Assembly: GCA_965237875.1 (NCBI GenBank)
Contig: CBDEGP010000002.1
Span: 868,001-932,000, forward strand
Direction of reading: 5' to 3'
DNA: 64,000 nucleotides
Source: DAOUJI01 sp965237875
GTDB taxonomy: Bacteria; Chloroflexota; Dehalococcoidia; Lucifugimonadales; JAGWBF01
The notes beneath the pieces are model-generated. The model was given only the letters and a program-made list of their open reading frames with translations, was not told where the DNA came from and ran no database searches. Positions 9,789-19,060 of the stretch are shown piece by piece; positions within the stretch are counted from its first letter, which is position 1; every line of letters starts with the position of its first letter. A program made the translations under genes and the position numbers.

Positions 9789-9843
9789 GTTGCCTGGAAT
9801 CTGTGTCCTGCCTTCCCTGCGCTTGGGAAGAGAGAGGTCATGA

Positions 9844-9872
9844 TTGACGAGGGATACCTATCGTCGTATATT
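9844..9872 (+). promoter_or_regulatory. Sigma70-type promoter of defence cluster 1
   Basis: TTGACG (9844-9849), a 17-base spacer, then TATATT (9867-9872). Transcription would begin near 9879, about 35 bases before the ATG at 9915, which has GAGGAG in front of it. Confidence 0.6.
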
Positions 9873-9914
9873 TTCATATGTATTCTTATAGTCTTGTGAA
9901 GAGGAGTTAGTCAG

Positions 9915-10175
9915 ATGGCTTCTGAAGAAGGTTGGGTTGGCATTGCAGACGTTGCTGCCCACTTACGTGTAGCCAGAGACTCGATCTACCGTTGGGTCGA
10001 CACTAAGGACTTCCCTGCGCACAGAGTAGGACGCCTCCTGCGCTTTCGGCTCTCAGAAGTAGACGAATGGGTGAAGGCCGGGGAAGGGAGTGATTCAGAG
10101 ACTCGCTCAACTGACCCGACGACTCCAACGGGACGAAGCGGAACCCGAATGAAAATGTCAAAGAATAGCGAGTAA
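9915..10175 (+). CDS. Excisionase/MerR-like helix-turn-helix protein
   Basis: 86 residues. Residues 5-53 form the single-domain 'excisionase family' HTH fold (IADVAAHLRVARDSIYRWVD, then a wing with FPAHRVGRLLRFRLSEVDEWV); the C-terminal 30 residues are polar and probably disordered. Such proteins bind DNA as regulators or recombination-directionality factors. GAGGAG lies about nine bases before the ATG. It is first in the operon, 9 bases before the helicase gene. That position suggests a regulator of the defence genes, but an element-excision role cannot be excluded. Confidence 0.75.
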   Translation: MASEEGWVGIADVAAHLRVARDSIYRWVDTKDFPAHRVGRLLRFRLSEVDEWVKAGEGSDSETRSTDPTTPTGRSGTRMKMSKNSE

Positions 10176-10184
10176 GAGCATTCT

Positions 10185-13100
10185 ATGCCGCGCATTTTAG
10201 ACAACCTTGAGCCTGGCTCCAGTCTCCTGCCTGCCCTGCAGGAGACTCTGGGCCTCTCCTCACGAGCGGACTTCTGCGTGGGCTACTTCAATCTGCGCGG
10301 CTGGGGAGGTCTTGCGCCATACGTGGACGACTGGGACCAGGGCGGTGGCCCCTGCCGTGTGCTAATAGGGATGCAGCGTCTCCCTCACGAGGAGCTCCGG
10401 GAGGCCCTGAGCCTGCTCGACAGGCCCTCCGGCATGGACAACCAGACGGCGCACCGCCTCAGAGTCCAGCTGGCCGAGCAGCTGCGTCGACAGCTCACCA
10501 TTGGCGTTCCGACCAACGCGGACGAGCGGACCCTGCGTCAGTTGGCAGCCCAGCTTCGCGCCAAGAAGGTCGTCGTCAAGCTCTTTCTGCGTCACCCCCT
10601 GCACGCAAAGCTCTACCTGCTGTTCCGCGACGATCCCGTCAACCCCATTATTGCCTACGTGGGAAGCAGCAACCTGACCTTCGCCGGTCTGTCCGGGCAG
10701 GGCGAGTTGAACGTGGACGTGCTCGACCACGACGCCGCACTCAAGCTCAAGAAGTGGTTCGAGGACAGGTGGAACGACCGGTTCTGCGTGGACATCACGG
10801 ACGAGATGCTCCAGATCATTGAGGAAAGCTGGGCGCGGGGAGCACTGATACCACCGTACCACGTCTACCTCAAGATGGCCTATCACCTCTCCCACGAAGC
10901 CCGCGCCGGTCTCGCCGAGTTCAGGATTCCCAGCGTGTTCGGTGACCGCATGTTCGACTTCCAGGCAGCGGCTGTCAAGATCGCCGCTCACCACCTGAAC
11001 AAGCGCAACGGCGTGCTCATCGGGGACGTGGTGGGCCTTGGCAAGACGCTCATGGCCACCGCTGTCGCTCGCATCTTCGAGGACGACTTCGGGTTGGAGA
11101 CGTTGATCATCTGCCCGAAGAATCTCGTCCCCATGTGGGAAGACTACGTGTACCAGTACCAGCTGCGGGCTAGAGTGCTGTCCCAAAGCAGGGTTCTCGG
11201 CGAGCTGCCCACTCTGCGCCGCTATCGACTTGTTGTCATTGACGAGAGTCATAACCTTCGCAACCGTGAGGGCCGCCGCTACCGTGCCATCCAGGAGTAC
11301 GTACGCGCAAACGAGAGCAAGTGCATCCTCCTATCGGCCACGCCCTACAACAAGACGTACTTGGACCTGTCCAGCCAACTCCGTATCTTCGTGGAGGAAG
11401 ACCAGGACCTCGGCATCCGCCCCGAACGACTCCTCCGACAGTTGGGCGAGGTCGAGTTCAGCAGGCGCCACCAGGCCTCGCCACGCACCCTGGCAGCCTT
11501 TGACTTCAGCGAGTACGCCGACGACTGGCGCGACCTAATGCGCCTCTATCTAGTGCGCCGCACCCGCAGCTTCATCCAGGACAACTACGCGGAGACGGAA
11601 CAGGAGACAGGCAGGAAGTTTCTCACCTACGAGGACGGGACCCGCTCCTTCTTCCCTTCCCGCGTGCCAAAGACGGTCAAGTTCGCCATCGACGACTCCA
11701 ACCCCAACGACCAGTACGCCAAGCTGTACTCGCCGAAGGTGGTCGACATAGTGAAGGACCTGCACCTGCCCAGGTACGGCCTCGGCAATTACCTACAGGA
11801 TAACCCAGAGACGCCACCTAGTAAGGAGGAGGAGCGACAGATCGACGACCTATCCCGGGCTGGCAAGCGGCTCATCGGATTCTGCCGCACAAACCTGTTC
11901 AAACGCCTGGAGAGTAGTGGTGCGGCCTTCCTACAGTCCGTCGAGCGGCACGTACTCCGCAACTATGTCTTCCTCCATGCCATCAGGCACGACCTGCCTC
12001 TACCCCTTGGCACACAGGACGCTGAGATGCTGGACTCCCGCTTCACCGACGAGGATGCAGACCAGGCGAAGGGTGCTCTCTTCGACCCTGACGACGACGA
12101 GCAGGAGGAAGGCCTCGAAGAGACCGGCCGCGCTTGGTCTGCCGCCGATTTCGAGGCGCGGGCAGCTCAGATATACTCCGAGTACGAGGGCCGCTACAGG
12201 CGCCGCTTCAAGTGGCTCCGCGCTGACTTATTCAAGAGCTCCCTTGAGAGCGAGCTTCAGTCAGACGCCGATGCCCTCCAAGCCATCCTGACGGATTACG
12301 GGGCGTGGGACCCCGCCAAAGACGCCAAGCTCGACGCACTCTACTCACTGCTGACGGAAACCCTCCCGGACCGGAAGGTGCTGGTGTTCTCCCAGTTCGC
12401 CGACACGGTTGATTACCTGGAAGCGCAGCTCAAGAACAGAGGGGTTGCGGACATGGCGGGCGTCACCGGCAGTTCCGCCAACCCCACTCAGTTGGCATGG
12501 CGATTCAGCCCAGACAGTAACCAGCGGCCGGGCCAGGGCAAACCGGAGCGGGAGCTTCGCGTCATGGTCGCCACCGACGTCCTGAGCGAGGGCCAGAACC
12601 TTCAGGACTCCCATGTCGTTGTGAACTACGACTTGCCCTGGGCCATCATCCGTCTCATCCAGCGTGCGGGCCGCGTTGACCGCATAGGCCAGAAGGCCGA
12701 GGAGATACTTTGTCATTCCTTCCTGCCCGCCGAGGGGGTTGAGCGCATCATCGACCTGCGGGGGCGAGTCCGGACCCGGCTCCGCCAGACCGCAGAGGTG
12801 GTCGGCGCGGACGAGGCGTTCTTCGAGGACGAAGACGACGACCAGGCCATCGTCAACCTATACCACGAGCACGCGGGTATATTGGACGGCGACCCGGAGG
12901 GCGACGTAGACCTTGCGTCCCACGCCTACCAGATATGGAAGAACGCTATCAGCGCGGACCCGCGATTGGAGAAGGCCGTCGCCGACCTATCCGACGTCGT
13001 GTTCTCCTCTCGGGTGCACACGCCCATCGCTCAACGGCCCGAAGGTGTGCTCGTGTTCATGCGCACCGCCGACGGCAACGACGCCCTGGCCTACGTGGAC

Positions 13101-13568
13101 CGCGAGGGTCACAGCATCACCGAGTCGCAGCTTGAAATCCTCTCCGCCGCCGAGTGCAGGCCCGACACCCCCGCGCAGCCTCACCACGAGAGCCACCACG
13201 AGCTCGTCGCCGAGGGCGTCAGGCACGTCGTGAGGGAGGAGAAGCGAGTCGGCGGCCAGCTGGGACGGCCCTCCGGCGCCCGCTTCCGCACCTACACCCG
13301 TCTCAAGCAGTTCGCAGAGGCGATCAAGGGCCAGTTGTTTGACGTAGAAGCGCTACACAAGGCCATCGACGATATTTACCGCTACCCTCTGCGCCAGTCG
13401 GCAGTGGACACCCTGAACCGGCAACTCCGAAGCGGCGTCTCTGACGACCAGTTGGCCGAAATCGTCATGTCGCTGCGTGAGGAGGACAGACTCTACCTGA
13501 CCTGGGACGCCACGGCCGAGGCACAGGAACCGCAAATCATCTGCTCCCTGGGCTTATTCGATACGTAG
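10185..13568 (+). CDS. PLD-nuclease/SNF2 helicase fusion, DISARM DrmD-like
   Basis: 1,127 residues. The N-terminal domain has a phospholipase-D-type nuclease motif (H140-A-K142-L-Y with G160-S-S-N163). A SNF2/RapA-type superfamily 2 helicase follows, with Walker A GLGKT at 284-288, DESH at 353-356 and, in the second RecA lobe, an arginine-finger motif RAGRVDRIGQ near residue 825. An acidic segment sits around 880. It should translocate on or remodel DNA by ATP hydrolysis, with the PLD part possibly cutting. It is followed 11 bases later by a large adenine methylase, the pairing seen in class 1 DISARM (drmD-drmMI) and in related helicase/methylase restriction modules. The drmA, drmB and drmC partners are absent here, so the exact system name is an inference. 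Confidence 0.8.
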   Translation: MPRILDNLEPGSSLLPALQETLGLSSRADFCVGYFNLRGWGGLAPYVDDWDQGGGPCRVLIGMQRLPHEELREALSLLDRPSGMDNQTAHRLRVQLAEQLRRQLTIGVPTNADERTLRQLAAQLRAKKVVVKLFLRHPLHAKLYLLFRDDPVNPIIAYVGSSNLTFAGLSGQGELNVDVLDHDAALKLKKWFEDRWNDRFCVDITDEMLQIIEESWARGALIPPYHVYLKMAYHLSHEARAGLAEFRIPSVFGDRMFDFQAAAVKIAAHHLNKRNGVLIGDVVGLGKTLMATAVARIFEDDFGLETLIICPKNLVPMWEDYVYQYQLRARVLSQSRVLGELPTLRRYRLVVIDESHNLRNREGRRYRAIQEYVRANESKCILLSATPYNKTYLDLSSQLRIFVEEDQDLGIRPERLLRQLGEVEFSRRHQASPRTLAAFDFSEYADDWRDLMRLYLVRRTRSFIQDNYAETEQETGRKFLTYEDGTRSFFPSRVPKTVKFAIDDSNPNDQYAKLYSPKVVDIVKDLHLPRYGLGNYLQDNPETPPSKEEERQIDDLSRAGKRLIGFCRTNLFKRLESSGAAFLQSVERHVLRNYVFLHAIRHDLPLPLGTQDAEMLDSRFTDEDADQAKGALFDPDDDEQEEGLEETGRAWSAADFEARAAQIYSEYEGRYRRRFKWLRADLFKSSLESELQSDADALQAILTDYGAWDPAKDAKLDALYSLLTETLPDRKVLVFSQFADTVDYLEAQLKNRGVADMAGVTGSSANPTQLAWRFSPDSNQRPGQGKPERELRVMVATDVLSEGQNLQDSHVVVNYDLPWAIIRLIQRAGRVDRIGQKAEEILCHSFLPAEGVERIIDLRGRVRTRLRQTAEVVGADEAFFEDEDDDQAIVNLYHEHAGILDGDPEGDVDLASHAYQIWKNAISADPRLEKAVADLSDVVFSSRVHTPIAQRPEGVLVFMRTADGNDALAYVDREGHSITESQLEILSAAECRPDTPAQPHHESHHELVAEGVRHVVREEKRVGGQLGRPSGARFRTYTRLKQFAEAIKGQLFDVEALHKAIDDIYRYPLRQSAVDTLNRQLRSGVSDDQLAEIVMSLREEDRLYLTWDATAEAQEPQIICSLGLFDT

Positions 13569-13579
13569 GGCGACTCCTG

Positions 13580-16500
13580 ATGCCAGTCTCCATTGAAGAG
13601 CTACGGCCCCACCTACAGGCTTTCGACTTTCCACGTCTCTTCGTGGAGGGCTTGGGCTGGGACCACTTCCAAGGCGAGCCGCTAGTCCTCCCCGCTGACG
13701 GCCACGAGTACGCGCTCAAGCCCGTGGCGGAGAAGGCACAGTTCGCCGTCTTCGAGTGCGCCCCGGGACCCGACGGCGCTATACCGGAGTACCCGGTGCG
13801 GCGCAAGATCGAGACGCAGGTCACCAAGCGTGCCTTTGAGCACCTCATCATTTTTGTGGATGGCGCGCGCACGCAGCAGGTTTGGCAATGGGTCAAGCGG
13901 CTGGCTGGCAAACCCACCTCCTGCCGAGAGCACAAGTTTCACACGGGTCAGACTGGGCAACCGCTGCTGCAACGTCTGGACGGTTTCATCGTCACTCTGG
14001 AAGACGAGGCGAAGGGCATAGGGATTACCGACGTTGTCTCTCGCGTCGGCAAGGTTTTCGACGTTGAGAAAGTCACCAAGCGCTTCTACGACCGCTTCAG
14101 GACCGAGCTGACCGCCTTCGGGGACTTCATCGAGGGCATCACCGCCCAGGGCGACCGCGACTGGTACGCCTCCCTCATGCTCAACCGCATGATGTTCGTC
14201 TACTTCGTCCAGAAGCAGGATTTCCTGGACGGCAACGCCGACTACCTTCGCACTAAGCTGCGCGAGGTCCAGAGCAGGTATGGCGACGGCCGCTTCCAGC
14301 AGTTCTATCGCGAGTTCCTGCTTAAGCTCTTCCACCACGGGCTGGGGCAGCCCGAAGCCCAGCGTGCGCCCGACCTCGCCACGCTGCTAGGCAAGGTCCC
14401 CTTCTTGAACGGCGGCCTCTTCGACGTTCACGACCTGGAGCGCGACAACCCTGACATCTCCATCCCCGACGCTGCCTTCGAGGGGGTCTTAGACTTCTTC
14501 GACGGCTACCGATGGCACCTGGACGAGCGGCCCTACCGGGAAGACAACGAGATCAACCCCGACGTTCTAGGCTACATTTTCGAGAAGTACGTCAACCAGA
14601 AACAGATGGGCGCCTACTACACCAAGGAGGACATCACCGGCTACATCTCGCGCAATACCGTGATCCCGTTCCTGTTCGACACTGCCAGAAAGGAGTGCCC
14701 GGTGGCCTTCGGGCCGGACGGCGGCGTTTGGCGGCTGCTCCGGGACGACCCCGACCGATACATCTACCCCGCCGTCGGCCACGGCATCACCTGGAACGCC
14801 CGGCAGCCGGAGGCTCCGGTCCGCCTCGAAGCGCCTTTCGAGCTGCCCGGCGACATCGCCGCCGGCATCGGCGACGTGTCACAGCGCGGCGATTGGAACC
14901 GGCCCGCACCCGACGACTACGCCCTGCCCACCGAGACTTGGCGCGAGGTCGTCGCCCGCCGCTCACGCTACGCCGAGATCCGAGCCAAGCTCGCGTCGGG
15001 TGAGGTGCAGGACGTCAACGACCTCATCACCCTGAACCTGGACATCGAGCGGTTCGCCAGGGACGTTATCGCCCAGAGCGAGGGGCCCGAGCTCCTGCGC
15101 GCCTTCTGGCACGCGATGCGGGACGTATCGGTCCTCGACCCTACCTGCGGCTCCGGCGCATTCCTGTTCGCCGCCCTCAACGTTCTCGAACCACTCTACA
15201 CCGCCTGCCTGGAAGGTATGCGGGGCTTCCTGGATGACCTGGAGAGGACCGACCGGCCCCATCATCCCGAAGCCCTGCGCGACTTCCGCGAGGTTCGAGG
15301 GCAGATGGAGAGCCACCCCAGCGAGCGGTACTTCATACTCAAGTCCATCGTCCTCAACAACCTCTACGGCGTGGACATCATGGAAGAGGCCGTCGAAATC
15401 TGCAAGCTCCGCCTCTTCCTCAAGCTGGTGGCCCAACTGGAAAGCGACGACCAGATAGAGCCGCTGCCGGACATAGACTTCAACGTCCGAGCCGGCAACA
15501 CCCTCGTGGGCTTCACGTCGTTGGACGCCGTGCGTCAGGCAATGACGGTCATGCCCAACGGACAGCACAGGGCCCTGTTCGACGAAGACCGCGCGGCCCT
15601 CGCACGCATCGAGGAGGATGCCCGCGGCGTGGACTGGATGGCCCACGAGTTCAGACGACAGCAGACTATGCTCGGTGGGGAGGTGACCTCCGCCGACAAG
15701 CAGACCCTCCGCGACCGCCTTCGCAGCCTCGCCGACGAACTGGACCGCCACCTAGCCACCGAGTACGGTGTGGACCCCCAAAAAGCCGCCGCCTACGACG
15801 CCTGGCGCGCTAGCCATCAGCCCTTCCACTGGTTCGTCGAGTTCTACGGCATCATGAGCAAGGGCGGCTTCGCCGTGGTGATCGGGAACCCGCCGTACGT
15901 GGAGTACAGCAAGGCCAAGAGCGACTACACGGTCACAGGCTACAGAACCGAGCCGTGCGGGAATCTATACGCCTTTGTCGTTGAGAGAAACAAGGGACTG
16001 TGCTCAAGGGATGGGCGCACCAGCATGATTGTTCCCCACTCAGCAATTTGCACTGACCGAATGGCCGAGGTTCAAACTGCCCTCTTCGACGATAGCATGA
16101 CATGGGTGTCCACTTATGACATTCGCCCGTCGAAGCTATTCGAGGGAGTCGACCAAAGGCTTTGCATCTATGTTACTCGGAGGGGTAATAGCGGCCAATC
16201 TTTGTTCTCTTCCCGGTACCACCGGTGGCACGAAGGTAACCGGCCAACGCTACTTCAACACCTAGAGTACGTAGACTCAACATCGTTTGGCTTCACAAAC
16301 TCGGTGCCCAAGATGGAATCTCTGTTGGAGACTAGAGTGCTTGTAAGATTGAAGTGCCTGGCACCCCTTGGCGTGTCTCTCAGCGGAAGGCGCGGACACA
16401 CCATCTATTACCACAATGCGCCTCGGTATTGGGTCCGAGCGATGGACTTCGCCCCGTACTTCTGGAACGAGCGCGATGGAGAGCAGATTTCAACGCAGGT

Positions 16501-16909
16501 AAAAACCCTAAGCCTTGCTATCGAGGAAGACGCCAACGCTGTGGTCGCAGCGTTGAACAGCTCGTTGTTCTACTGGTGGTTCCTTTTACTGTCTGACTGC
16601 CGACACCTGAATCTCAGGGAGATCGAGAGCTTCACCCTCGGTCTGGAACGTATGGAGAAGTCCACGAAGCGGCGGTTGGCTCAGTTGACCGATGAACTCA
16701 TGGACAGCTTCAAGCATCACAGCCAGCGCAAGGAGACACGCTACAAGGCCACCGGCAAGGTTGTCTATGACGAGTTCGACCTGAAACCGTCCAAGCCCAT
16801 CGTGGACAAGATCGACAAGGTGCTGGCCCAGCACTATGGCTTCACGGAAGAGGAGTTGGACTTCGTCATCAACTACGACATCAAGTACCGGATGGGTAGG
16901 GAAGGGTGA
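13580..16909 (+). CDS. Large N6-adenine DNA methyltransferase (Eco57I/DrmMI/PglX-like)
   Basis: 1,109 residues. The SAM-binding motif D520-P-T-C-G-S-G526 and the catalytic N770-P-P-Y773 mark a gamma-class adenine methylase; the wide spacing and long C-terminal target-recognition part resemble Eco57I/TaqI-like enzymes, DrmMI and PglX. The first 250 residues include KFHTGQTGQPLLQRLDGFIV and could fold as a nuclease-like or accessory domain, which I cannot confirm. In a defence setting it would mark host DNA so that the upstream helicase/nuclease attacks unmodified DNA. Base use in the last third (about 15.9-16.6 kb) is less GC-rich than the rest, as expected for an exchanged specificity region. 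Confidence 0.85.
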   Translation: MPVSIEELRPHLQAFDFPRLFVEGLGWDHFQGEPLVLPADGHEYALKPVAEKAQFAVFECAPGPDGAIPEYPVRRKIETQVTKRAFEHLIIFVDGARTQQVWQWVKRLAGKPTSCREHKFHTGQTGQPLLQRLDGFIVTLEDEAKGIGITDVVSRVGKVFDVEKVTKRFYDRFRTELTAFGDFIEGITAQGDRDWYASLMLNRMMFVYFVQKQDFLDGNADYLRTKLREVQSRYGDGRFQQFYREFLLKLFHHGLGQPEAQRAPDLATLLGKVPFLNGGLFDVHDLERDNPDISIPDAAFEGVLDFFDGYRWHLDERPYREDNEINPDVLGYIFEKYVNQKQMGAYYTKEDITGYISRNTVIPFLFDTARKECPVAFGPDGGVWRLLRDDPDRYIYPAVGHGITWNARQPEAPVRLEAPFELPGDIAAGIGDVSQRGDWNRPAPDDYALPTETWREVVARRSRYAEIRAKLASGEVQDVNDLITLNLDIERFARDVIAQSEGPELLRAFWHAMRDVSVLDPTCGSGAFLFAALNVLEPLYTACLEGMRGFLDDLERTDRPHHPEALRDFREVRGQMESHPSERYFILKSIVLNNLYGVDIMEEAVEICKLRLFLKLVAQLESDDQIEPLPDIDFNVRAGNTLVGFTSLDAVRQAMTVMPNGQHRALFDEDRAALARIEEDARGVDWMAHEFRRQQTMLGGEVTSADKQTLRDRLRSLADELDRHLATEYGVDPQKAAAYDAWRASHQPFHWFVEFYGIMSKGGFAVVIGNPPYVEYSKAKSDYTVTGYRTEPCGNLYAFVVERNKGLCSRDGRTSMIVPHSAICTDRMAEVQTALFDDSMTWVSTYDIRPSKLFEGVDQRLCIYVTRRGNSGQSLFSSRYHRWHEGNRPTLLQHLEYVDSTSFGFTNSVPKMESLLETRVLVRLKCLAPLGVSLSGRRGHTIYYHNAPRYWVRAMDFAPYFWNERDGEQISTQVKTLSLAIEEDANAVVAALNSSLFYWWFLLLSDCRHLNLREIESFTLGLERMEKSTKRRLAQLTDELMDSFKHHSQRKETRYKATGKVVYDEFDLKPSKPIVDKIDKVLAQHYGFTEEELDFVINYDIKYRMGREG

Positions 16910-16916
16910 ACCTGCT

Positions 16917-17645
16917 TTGAAGCAACTGGAAGACTATAGCGACGAGCGAAACAAGGGCTTCTGCATTCACTGTGGAGCAGGTCTGAGTGACGGACCATCT
17001 AACAAGGAGCACGTCCCTACTAGATTCCTGTTGGACAGGCCTTTTCCTGCGGATATTCGTCCAGTCTACGTTCACAAAGACTGTAATGCTGACTTTTCGC
17101 TGGACGAGGAATATGTGGGAGCGTTTCGCGCATCGGTGATATGCGGATCGACAGAACCGGACCCTCAGCAATTCGCTGCCGCGGCACGGGCGTTGGAGCG
17201 AGGTCCCGGACTGCGAAGGCGCATTGATCGATGTCGGAGTGTCCAAAGAAGACTGTGGGGAGCCCCTGAAATTCAATGGACCCCGGAAATCGAGCGCGTC
17301 AAGCGGGTGATGGTGAAGAATGCCAAAGGGCACGCTTTCTATGAGCTTGGAGAGCCAATGCTTGCGGAACCTTCCTCGGTAGGCATGAGCCCGATGTCCC
17401 GCCTACCTCCTAATCAAAGGGAGGAGTTCGAGAATGGCGTCGACAGCTCCCTATGGCCAGAGGTGGGGAGCCGACTGATGCAGCACATGGCAATTGGCGG
17501 CTTGCAGCCGGGGGGATGGATAGAGGTTCAACCAAGAGTTTACCGCTACGCCGTATCTCAGGAATCGGGCGGAGTTCTGGTAAGGATGGTTCTACGCGAG
17601 TACCTGGCCGCCGAAATCCTATGGGATGAACCCAGTATCGCATGA
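16917..17645 (+). CDS. HNH-like zinc-binding protein
   Basis: 242 residues from a TTG start preceded by GAAGGG, eight bases after the methylase stop; an ATG further upstream would overlap the methylase by 74 bases and has no ribosome site. C16-x2-C19, E31-H32-x-P34 and C56-N57...D63-E64-E65-Y66 form the pattern of a small HNH-like zinc domain found in several proteins of defence islands. The remaining 170 residues are of unknown fold. Position directly after the methylase suggests it is the nuclease or an accessory of that module. Function is inferred from the motif only. Confidence 0.6.
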   Translation: MKQLEDYSDERNKGFCIHCGAGLSDGPSNKEHVPTRFLLDRPFPADIRPVYVHKDCNADFSLDEEYVGAFRASVICGSTEPDPQQFAAAARALERGPGLRRRIDRCRSVQRRLWGAPEIQWTPEIERVKRVMVKNAKGHAFYELGEPMLAEPSSVGMSPMSRLPPNQREEFENGVDSSLWPEVGSRLMQHMAIGGLQPGGWIEVQPRVYRYAVSQESGGVLVRMVLREYLAAEILWDEPSIA

Positions 17646-17736
17646 GACATAAGGGGTGGAGAGAGTACTTGAAATGCCTTCCAGCGCATTGCACGAGCCA
17701 GGGGTCGATCATTCTATTGAAAGGAGACAAAGGACA

Positions 17737-17970
17737 ATGCAAAAGGCGCTACACGTAAGAACGACGGTGCTACCGGGAGGCAAGATCGAAATCGTGGACG
17801 AGGTGCTGCCCGTTGGGGAGTCTGTTGACGTGGTTGTACGTCACTCTTCCGCGTCACTCCAGCGGTCTGCCGTTGACATTCTGGATGAAGCTCCAGGCCA
17901 CCGCTTATTCAAGACGGCGGAGGAAGTGGAGTCCTACCTCAAGGATGAACGGGCGTCATGGGACCGCTGA
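17737..17970 (+). CDS. Antitoxin-like small protein upstream of PIN toxin
   Basis: 77 residues from ATG 17737, which has AAGGAGA seven bases ahead; a longer frame from 17656 lacks such a site. The N-terminal beta-rich part (RTTVLPGGKIEIVDEVLPVG) resembles AbrB-like or related DNA-binding antitoxins, and the acidic tail (DEAPGHRLFKTAEEVESYLK) looks like the toxin-neutralising segment. It overlaps the PIN gene by 13 bases, which fits translational coupling of an antitoxin/toxin pair. Confidence 0.6.
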   Translation: MQKALHVRTTVLPGGKIEIVDEVLPVGESVDVVVRHSSASLQRSAVDILDEAPGHRLFKTAEEVESYLKDERASWDR

Positions 17971-18413
17971 CTCTTCCGTCTAACGGACCGATCTATCTCG
18001 ACGCAAGCGCCTTCATCTATAGCGTGGAGCGCATCGAACCCTACCGGGCTTTGCTTGAACCAATGTGGCGGCAGGCCCAGGCCGGCCGGTTCGCCATCGT
18101 AAGTAGCGACCTCGTAGTGTTGGAAACACTCGTCAAGCCGCTGCGCGACGGCGACACGGTTGTCGAGGCGCTGTTTCGCGCATTGTTCGACGCCGATGAG
18201 GTAGATCTGATCCCCGTCACCCGCGAACTGTGGGAGCAGGGGGCTCGACTGCGTGCTGCAACGGGTTTGAGGACACCCGACGCACTTCACGCGGCGACAG
18301 CCCTGCACTTCGAGTGCACGCTGTTCGTCACCAATGACGCTGGCTTCGGACGCGTCAACGACCTCCCCGTAGTTGTCCTGAAAGACCTTCTGGAAGAAGA
18401 GAAACAAGCATGA
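17958..18413 (+). CDS. PIN-domain ribonuclease toxin (VapC-like)
   Basis: 151 residues covering one PIN domain. IYLDASAFIY contains the first acidic residue D15; E56, D108 (RTPDALHAA) and D127 (VTNDAGF) complete the expected metal-binding set. Known members cleave tRNA or other RNA when the antitoxin is lost. It overlaps the upstream antitoxin by 13 bases and the downstream gene by 4 (ATGA), so the three are probably co-translated. All key residues are present, so the toxin is likely active. Confidence 0.8.
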   Translation: MGPLTLPSNGPIYLDASAFIYSVERIEPYRALLEPMWRQAQAGRFAIVSSDLVVLETLVKPLRDGDTVVEALFRALFDADEVDLIPVTRELWEQGARLRAATGLRTPDALHAATALHFECTLFVTNDAGFGRVNDLPVVVLKDLLEEEKQA

Positions 18414-19045
18414 TCCTCCATGTGGACGAGGAAGCTGGCGTAAAGGACCTGGGAACTGTTGTGTCCTTGCCACAGACTACCGCGCACCGGGGCGACATGC
18501 GCCTGCTTGAAGAGCCGCTGACCGCCTTCTTCTGCTCGCAGAAATGCCCCGGCGACCTCATCCTCAAGACCTACGATCTAGCCAGGGCCATGTGTGACGC
18601 GGGAGTGCCAGTGATAGGCGGCTTCCAGACGCCGATGGAGAAGGAGTGTCTGCGCCTCCTCCTACGGGGCAGCCAGCCCGTCGTCGTTTGCCCCGCACGC
18701 GGCATCGACAGGATGCGTATTCCCAGCGACTGGCGTGGCCCGATGAAAGAAGGCCGGATGCTACTCCTATCGCCGTTTCCGTCCTCCCAACGCAGGCCAA
18801 CAGTAGAGTTGGCAGCCCAGCGTAACGACTTCGTAGCCAATCTCGCGGTCCAGGTCTTCATCGCCCACGCCGCCCCTGGCAGCAAGACCGAGGCGTTTGC
18901 CGGTAAGCTCGCAGCCTCTGGCAAGCCCCTACTGACTCTGGATAGCCGCGCCAACGCTAACCTGGTGGAGATGGGGGCGGAGGCGATAGCAGCGGAGCAG
19001 ACGGGAAGCGAGGGCTTGTTGACGAGGTTTGCCTTTGAAGAATAG
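18410..19045 (+). CDS. DprA/Smf-like Rossmann-fold protein
   Basis: 211 residues. The segment VPVIGGFQTPMEKECLRLLL matches the start of the DprA (DNA-processing protein A) Rossmann domain and its neighbours, and later comes a second nucleotide-fold-like half (VFIAHAAPGSKTEAFAGKLA). It is shorter than genomic DprA (about 300-380 residues) and lacks the usual SAM-like and winged-helix ends. Defence islands often carry such short DprA-like proteins, with roles not yet clear. It overlaps the PIN gene by 4 bases and precedes the hamA-like gene by 15 bases. Confidence 0.65.
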   Translation: MILHVDEEAGVKDLGTVVSLPQTTAHRGDMRLLEEPLTAFFCSQKCPGDLILKTYDLARAMCDAGVPVIGGFQTPMEKECLRLLLRGSQPVVVCPARGIDRMRIPSDWRGPMKEGRMLLLSPFPSSQRRPTVELAAQRNDFVANLAVQVFIAHAAPGSKTEAFAGKLAASGKPLLTLDSRANANLVEMGAEAIAAEQTGSEGLLTRFAFEE

Positions 19046-19060
19046 CGGGATGGAGCCACC

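Noticed and set aside
13682..15751. Long minus-strand frames opposite the methylase, and similar long frames opposite the transfer and Replic_Relax genes
   Set aside because: They mirror real GC-rich genes, have low-complexity Arg/Gly/Pro or Leu/Val/Gly composition, no motifs and no ribosome sites.
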